DNA of 37,008 bases from a virus, in the IMG/VR virus record IMGVR_UViG_3300035162_002834, positions 1-37,008 of that record, one strand, 5' to 3'. This document shows, in pieces, positions 32,987 through 37,008 of this stretch; the stretch's first letter is position 1, and each line of letters begins with the position of its first letter. Position numbers and translations under genes: made by a program. The notes below the pieces were generated by a model. The model was not told the origin of the DNA and did not search any database. It was given only the letters and a program-made list of their open reading frames with translations.

Positions 32987-34126
32987 TTATGCTAGGTTCA
33001 TTGTAATCTTCCTATCACTAATATTAACACTACCGATTCTAACGTTAATAACATCTCCTCTTGTAAGATTAGCTGCCTTTAGTTTAGATTTATGGATTAA
33101 ACCACTTATTCCTTTTTCTAATTCAACGAATGCACCGTATGATGTTATCTTAGTAACAGTACCTTCAGTAACCATCATAGGTTTATATTTTTCATCAGCA
33201 CCATCCCACAAATCGATCTTAGGACCTAGCTGACTTAATATAATCTTCTTATCTGAAATAATTTCTTTAGCCCAAAACTGTAATTCATCCCCAGGTTTAA
33301 TTGATCTATTGTCTAATGCTAATTTAAACTCTTCGCTTAATTCAGCTCTTGGTATTAAACCAGTTAAGCATTCATCAAATTCAGCAAATACACCAAACTT
33401 AGTTGCCCCTGTTACAAAACCAGTTCTTTGCTCTTTGATAGTTTCATGTAAATTATCAATAGTAGTAGGTATCATTGTTCTTAAATATTCTCTATGGGAT
33501 ACAACAACAGTATCCTTATCTTTTGAGAACGTAATTGGCATTACAATAATTTCTTTACCTACTAATGAATTAAAGTCGTGGAGTTTATTTAAACCGCCTA
33601 GAGATCCTGGCATAAAACAAGTAATACCAGCAACATCTACCCAATACCCGCCATGGATCAGTTCTTTAACAATAGCAGTAAACCCAACTGATCTATCACC
33701 AATAGCATCTTTGATCTCTTTTAATTTCACTTCCATTATCGCATCTCCTATTGACGCAATTACATCTCCATTTTTAGAGGTTTTAATTTTAACATCTATT
33801 TCAATACCAACCTCTAACTGTTCCACGATATAATCAGGTTCTTTTGCTAAAATACAATATGCAGTATATTTAGATTGTATATCAATAAGTGCTCGCGTTC
33901 TATCTGGTGATATAAATGAAACTTCACCTCGTGTAGTATAAGCTGTCTTAGCTTCTATTAAATTAGTTTTCTGTAGAGTAGGCTCAGGGACATTATACAT
34001 TGATAAAACATCAGGGACATAAGATTCTGTGCTTAGCACTCTTGTACCCTGTGGTACTTGTACTTTAATTACTTTTGTATCAAATGGATCATCACTCAAT
34101 TGAATTGTGATTTCTTGTTCAGTCAT
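32987..34126 (-). CDS. Protein with four S1 RNA-binding domains (bS1-like)
   Basis: This is a 379-residue protein made mostly of S1 (OB-fold) repeats: about 65-130, 146-212 (VGFTAIVKELIHGGYWVDV), 233-300 (RTGFVTGATKFGVFAEF, with GLIPRAELS) and 319-379 (EGTVTKITSYGAFVELEKGI, with SGLIHKSKL). The last two are textbook S1 domains. This resembles bacterial ribosomal protein bS1 (six domains in E. coli), which brings mRNA to the 30S subunit, but is shorter. It could act on the ribosome, on phage mRNA, or with RNA polymerase or nucleases. It sits unexpectedly among baseplate genes. Because the leaders here are A-rich and Shine-Dalgarno-poor, a role in favouring phage mRNAs is a reasonable hypothesis, not shown. 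There is a 120-bp gap with a promoter-like motif upstream. Confidence 0.85.
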   Translation of the reverse strand: MTEQEITIQLSDDPFDTKVIKVQVPQGTRVLSTESYVPDVLSMYNVPEPTLQKTNLIEAKTAYTTRGEVSFISPDRTRALIDIQSKYTAYCILAKEPDYIVEQLEVGIEIDVKIKTSKNGDVIASIGDAIMEVKLKEIKDAIGDRSVGFTAIVKELIHGGYWVDVAGITCFMPGSLGGLNKLHDFNSLVGKEIIVMPITFSKDKDTVVVSHREYLRTMIPTTIDNLHETIKEQRTGFVTGATKFGVFAEFDECLTGLIPRAELSEEFKLALDNRSIKPGDELQFWAKEIISDKKIILSQLGPKIDLWDGADEKYKPMMVTEGTVTKITSYGAFVELEKGISGLIHKSKLKAANLTRGDVINVRIGSVNISDRKITMNLA

Positions 34127-34149
34127 TATTATTTTTTAAGAGGTTAGTT

Positions 34150-34165
34150 ATTTGTATTATATATT
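34150..34165 (-). promoter_or_regulatory. Candidate late promoter for the S1-domain gene
   Basis: The minus strand reads AATATATAATACAAAT, beginning 39 nt before the ATG at 34126 in a 120-bp gap that holds no other gene. No terminator-like hairpin was seen in the rest of the gap. Confidence 0.45.
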
Positions 34166-34246
34166 AACTAAGCCAGTGAAGTATTTATTATTGTACTCAT
34201 CACTAGTAGATTTGTTTCATCAAAGAATAAAATATATCTTTAATTA

Positions 34247-34522
34247 TTATGTGACTGCACCTGTTCCAGTACCTGCATGAACTCCTATAGTACCAGTAGT
34301 AGCAACCGCAGTAGTCACCACTCCTGATTTAATATAAGCATCAATAGCTGTAGCTGCTATTTTAGCAAATGCATCACCTCCTGCTTCTTTAATATCTTTA
34401 GCAGAAGTTTTGTTTGGTTTAGCTGACCTTATATTCTTTTTAGCTTCTACTTCCATTGCAGTTTCTCCTGCAACAAAGGCTTTCTTCATAGCTTCTTGTA
34501 GTGTTAATTTTACTAATGGCAT
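34247..34522 (-). CDS. Small protein adjacent to the spike, 91 aa
   Basis: This is a 91-residue protein 12 nt after the spike gene. The N-terminus is helical and Lys/Ala-rich (TLQEAMKKAFVAGETAMEVE). The C-terminal 20 residues are a repeating Val/Thr/Gly tail (VVTTAVATTGTIGVHAGTGT), a composition seen in small phage proteins beside spike genes. It is not a recognisable PAAR protein, since no Pro-Ala-Ala-Arg motif is visible. A structural or spike-assembly role is a guess from position. AAAATATATAAATT directly precedes the ATG. Confidence 0.6.
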   Translation of the reverse strand: MPLVKLTLQEAMKKAFVAGETAMEVEAKKNIRSAKPNKTSAKDIKEAGGDAFAKIAATAIDAYIKSGVVTTAVATTGTIGVHAGTGTGAVT

Positions 34523-34534
34523 AATTTATATATT

Positions 34535-35401
34535 TTAAAGTGTTTTAACATTCTTCTGGCTTAATTCACCAGCAGTCATTTTAGTAATTGGCGAAGATGT
34601 TGGGCCGCCTCGATCACCTATATGAGTATGACCGTTAAATAAACTCATAAATTTATTTCCTAATACAACCTTTTCACTCGCACCTTCCCCTAGTTCAATT
34701 GATGATGAATGATTTATAACAGTATTGTTACAATTGATTATTGCATCCTCACAATTAATTGTAACTTGAGCAGAATGAGTAAATGTTATATTTCCATCAT
34801 TAAGCATTACAATAGAATCACCATTTGTATTTATTATTTCAACAGAGTTATCTGGTTTAATATTAATTGTAGTAGGCCCTTCGGTTGTAGTATAGTCCAT
34901 CATCAAACCTTTTTCTTCAGTAAAGAAAACTTTGACATGCTCACCTTCTCTATCATTTGTTACTTCAGTACCGTTCTCACCACCTGTTAATCCAAATGCA
35001 GTATCATAAATAAGTACATGCGAGTTTTGGTATGATGCTTCTATCTCAGCTTTAGTTTCATCTGAAGGGTAAATGTTTTCATTGTAAACTGGTTGATAAA
35101 AATTTCCGTTGTCAAAAGTAACCCTAACAATAGATCCTAATTTTGGTATTTCAAATTTACCACTACCAGTACTGCTTCCACCATACATTAGTTGGTGCGG
35201 TCTTGCCCAAGGTAACGCAGCTGTTGGAATCTTGTATGCACTCTCAGGATCTCCTGAATCTACGCGCTCGTCCATTTTGCCATATACCCTTATCTTGCAT
35301 CGGCCTTCGAAAATATTATCAGCAGTATCTTCTACAATACCAACCCACTGAGTAGATCTTAGATCATCTGCATTAAAATTTGCTGGTTTTACTTTACTCA
35401 T
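34535..35401 (-). CDS. gp5/gpV-like tail spike without lysozyme domain
   Basis: This is a 288-residue protein that pierces the cell envelope at the baseplate centre. Residues 17-110 are the gp5-type OB domain (QWVGIVEDTAD, GRCKIRVYG, then IPTAALPWARPHQLMYGGS and SIVRVTFDNG). Residues about 170-245 are a repetitive beta-helix (NGDSIVMLNDGNITFTHSA, then CEDAIINCNNTVIN). The end holds GNKFMSLFNGHTHIGDRGG (249-266), the HxH-containing tip motif that in P2 gpV-type spikes binds an iron atom. T4 gp5 has a lysozyme domain between OB and helix; none is present here, and the length leaves no room for it. Its ATG overlaps the upstream stop. Confidence 0.85.
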   Translation of the reverse strand: MSKVKPANFNADDLRSTQWVGIVEDTADNIFEGRCKIRVYGKMDERVDSGDPESAYKIPTAALPWARPHQLMYGGSSTGSGKFEIPKLGSIVRVTFDNGNFYQPVYNENIYPSDETKAEIEASYQNSHVLIYDTAFGLTGGENGTEVTNDREGEHVKVFFTEEKGLMMDYTTTEGPTTINIKPDNSVEIINTNGDSIVMLNDGNITFTHSAQVTINCEDAIINCNNTVINHSSSIELGEGASEKVVLGNKFMSLFNGHTHIGDRGGPTSSPITKMTAGELSQKNVKTL

Positions 35402-36819
35402 TAGTTAAAAATATTAGTTGATGAAAGTCCACCATCTGGTGATGGGCCAGGTGCACCGAATGCGCTAGTCGGTTTTAAATTACCTAAGGTACTAGTTGAT
35501 GGATCAAACACACTATCTCCTAGTGTAGATTTTATATTGCCTGGCCCAGATGGACCTAACCCTCCTGCTTGTACAGCCGCACCTAGTGCTGCATTAACCA
35601 AACCTTGTGGATTTTGTAATGTACTCAGTATTTGATTTCCTAAACCAAATACATTCCCTAGGATAGCACTCTGTAATGCGCTGTTTGCCCTGTCTCTAGC
35701 TAAATCCTGAATATTTCCAGGTGCTGCTTTTATTTGAGCTAAACCAGATTCTATTGCCGCACTACCTGCTGCTTTAACATCACTTAACTTATCTTTAAAA
35801 AAATTCTTTGTTTTATTACTCATACCAGGTGAAGTACTCTTTTGCTGTTTATCTTCGGCTAATGCACTACTAAAACCAGAGAATTGAGATATCATTTCTA
35901 ATACTCCGTAACTCCACTTCATTTCAGTAGTTGTAATATTACCGCCCACATTAGTAACACCATCAAATACTTTACCACTAGCAGCTGAATCAAATATACA
36001 CTCAGAGAATTTAAACTTAACTTCTGAAGTGTTTTCATTTACATGATCTGCTGTAGTTGCTTCACCAGATCTCTGATTCTCGGCTCCCACTGTTTTTATT
36101 ACAGTTTTAAATTTTCTTATCTCATGAACACTTACATAAACACTAAACCTCATTAAATTCTTAGGCAAGACAAACCTTTTCATTCTTACATCATAACAAG
36201 CTAGTCTATATAAATTAAATAGAGCAGTCATTTTTAAATCTATAGCCTCAAGGCAACCGATGGCAATACCTTCATTTGCAGTTGATCCTGTATAAGGATC
36301 TTCAGAAAAGTTAATAGATTTACCCCAGCCTTCTACTAAACCACCAATAGTCTGAAAATAGTATGGTCTAGTGTTAACGATTTCTTGTAAACCTTGTATG
36401 AATGCCTTTAAGTACTCAGCTCTCTGGGCTTCACCAATTTTATTTAAATAACCGATGGCAGATGCTGAAACTGGAAAGCTTGAACCACCAGATGATTGTG
36501 TAATTTCATTTCTTGAACCAAAAGCTACATTAATCTCACCATCTGCAGAAGGGGCAGGCGATTGCTCCCCATCCGTTATTCCAGGATTACCTGTCGTTGC
36601 ACCATTAAATAGTGGTGATGTAATATCAAACAATAAACTAAAGCCTAGGTATGTAGGATCATCTAACGAAGTAACACCATTGCCTCCACTCCCACTAATA
36701 TTTTTTGTATTCACGAATCTTTTTGCAAAGTCGTATGCTGATGGAAATGACGACCCACCTAATGAAGCACCTGTTACCCCTGCGGCTACGAAAGGGTTTC
36801 CTAAATCTGTTAAAGGCAT
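35401..36819 (-). CDS. Probable tail-tube/baseplate junction protein (gp48/gp54-like)
   Basis: This is a 472-residue protein. The centre (about 130-250) has a helical piece (GYLNKIGEAQRAEYLKAFIQ) followed by a tube-like beta region (MTALFNLYRLACYDVRMKRF, then a LPKNLMRFSVYVSVHEIRKF stretch). The C-terminal 150 residues are Ala/Gly/Pro/Ser-rich and probably disordered, with an amphipathic helical stretch. T4 gp48 and gp54 use tube-like domains at the tube/baseplate boundary. That comparison is by layout and position (just upstream of the spike gene), not by clear sequence identity. The start is preceded by AATAAATATAAAAAT. An N-terminal Gly/Ser-rich segment is also likely flexible. Confidence 0.45.
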   Translation of the reverse strand: MPLTDLGNPFVAAGVTGASLGGSSFPSAYDFAKRFVNTKNISGSGGNGVTSLDDPTYLGFSLLFDITSPLFNGATTGNPGITDGEQSPAPSADGEINVAFGSRNEITQSSGGSSFPVSASAIGYLNKIGEAQRAEYLKAFIQGLQEIVNTRPYYFQTIGGLVEGWGKSINFSEDPYTGSTANEGIAIGCLEAIDLKMTALFNLYRLACYDVRMKRFVLPKNLMRFSVYVSVHEIRKFKTVIKTVGAENQRSGEATTADHVNENTSEVKFKFSECIFDSAASGKVFDGVTNVGGNITTTEMKWSYGVLEMISQFSGFSSALAEDKQQKSTSPGMSNKTKNFFKDKLSDVKAAGSAAIESGLAQIKAAPGNIQDLARDRANSALQSAILGNVFGLGNQILSTLQNPQGLVNAALGAAVQAGGLGPSGPGNIKSTLGDSVFDPSTSTLGNLKPTSAFGAPGPSPDGGLSSTNIFN

Positions 36820-36828
36820 ATCTTTTTA

Positions 36829-36844
36829 TATTTTTATATTTATT
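36829..36844 (-). promoter_or_regulatory. Possible late promoter / A-rich leader of junction protein gene
   Basis: The minus strand reads AATAAATATAAAAATA, 10-25 nt before the ATG at 36819 in a 23-bp gap. It combines an AAATA-type leader with a TATAAA core. It is the least similar copy of the motif and may only be an A-rich translation leader. Confidence 0.25.
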
Positions 36845-37008
36845 AGGTCGTCGGTGTAAACTCTCGACGTTGCAACGTTAGTCTCATTCTAACTGGCCCA
36901 GGTTTGGTAAATAACCACTCAACACCTGCTATAACATAAAACCCAGTTAAGTATTCATTTACAATACCATTTTCAGAATCAGCATCATTTTCGCTATCTT
37001 TACCAGAT
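36843..37008 (-). CDS. C-terminal end of an unidentified tail protein (5' end outside window)
   Basis: The stop is TAA at 36845-36843, and 55 codons are open to the right edge, so only the C-terminus is present. It reads NEYLTGFYVIAGVEWLFTKP, then a strand RMRLTLQRREFTPTT. The pattern of alternating hydrophobic residues before a charged strand is that of a beta-rich structural protein. Its position before the junction protein and spike suggests a tail hub or tube-associated protein (gp27/gpD-like roles are possible but not shown). Confidence 0.6.
   Translation of the reverse strand, partial: SGKDSENDADSENGIVNEYLTGFYVIAGVEWLFTKPGPVRMRLTLQRREFTPTT

Noticed and set aside
34127-34246. Gap upstream of the S1 gene as a possible tRNA or small RNA
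   Set aside because: No cloverleaf, no CCA, no stable hairpin was visible; only a promoter-like motif.

Overview
This window reads as part of the genome of a tailed phage with a T4-type contractile tail (myovirus), AT-rich and densely coded, with every supported gene on the minus strand. No bacterial housekeeping gene, tRNA, IS element or CRISPR array is visible. T4-family genes recognisable from the protein sequences are a UvsW helicase, a UvsY-like mediator, a gp61-type primase, a gp32-type ssDNA-binding protein, a GroES/gp31-type co-chaperonin, gp25, gp6, a gp7-like wedge protein and a gp5-like spike. The host is probably a member of the Bacteroidetes. Many start codons lack a Shine-Dalgarno and instead follow A-rich leaders such as AAATAAATA, which is typical of that phylum. 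This is inference; no host gene is present.

Layout in transcription order (right to left). At 37008-34247 are the end of an unidentified gene, a probable tail-tube/baseplate junction protein, a lysozyme-less gp5-like spike and a small partner. At 34126-31652 two unexpected non-structural-looking genes interrupt the tail block: a protein with four S1 RNA-binding domains and an amidoligase-like protein fused to a beta-helix. At 31645-24908 are an unidentified structural protein, gp25, gp6, a small protein and a gp7-like wedge protein with PKD-like domains. At 24918-6485 is a lineage-specific baseplate/fibre block: two fibre-like proteins, two giant proteins (1283 and 1566 aa), a collagen-containing fibre, a possible spanin-like membrane protein, three unidentified proteins and a tube-fold protein. 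At 6459-5066 are a small protein with a T4-type capsid-targeting peptide, a RuvC-like nuclease and the co-chaperonin. At 4901-732 is a tight replication/recombination operon: ssb, primase, a 73-aa protein, uvsY-like and uvsW, with TGA/TAA-ATG overlaps from primase onward. At the left edge an extremely acidic protein runs out of the window.

A recurring AATATATAA-type motif, usually 23-39 bp upstream of start codons, is probably the phage's late promoter (compare T4 TATAAATA). The most unusual points are the S1-domain protein in a phage that appears not to use Shine-Dalgarno initiation, the amidoligase/beta-helix fusion, and N-terminal peptides resembling the T4 internal-protein targeting sequence on one protein outside, and one inside, the recombination operon. 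No intergenic gap exceeds about 170 bp, and I saw no convincing terminator hairpin.
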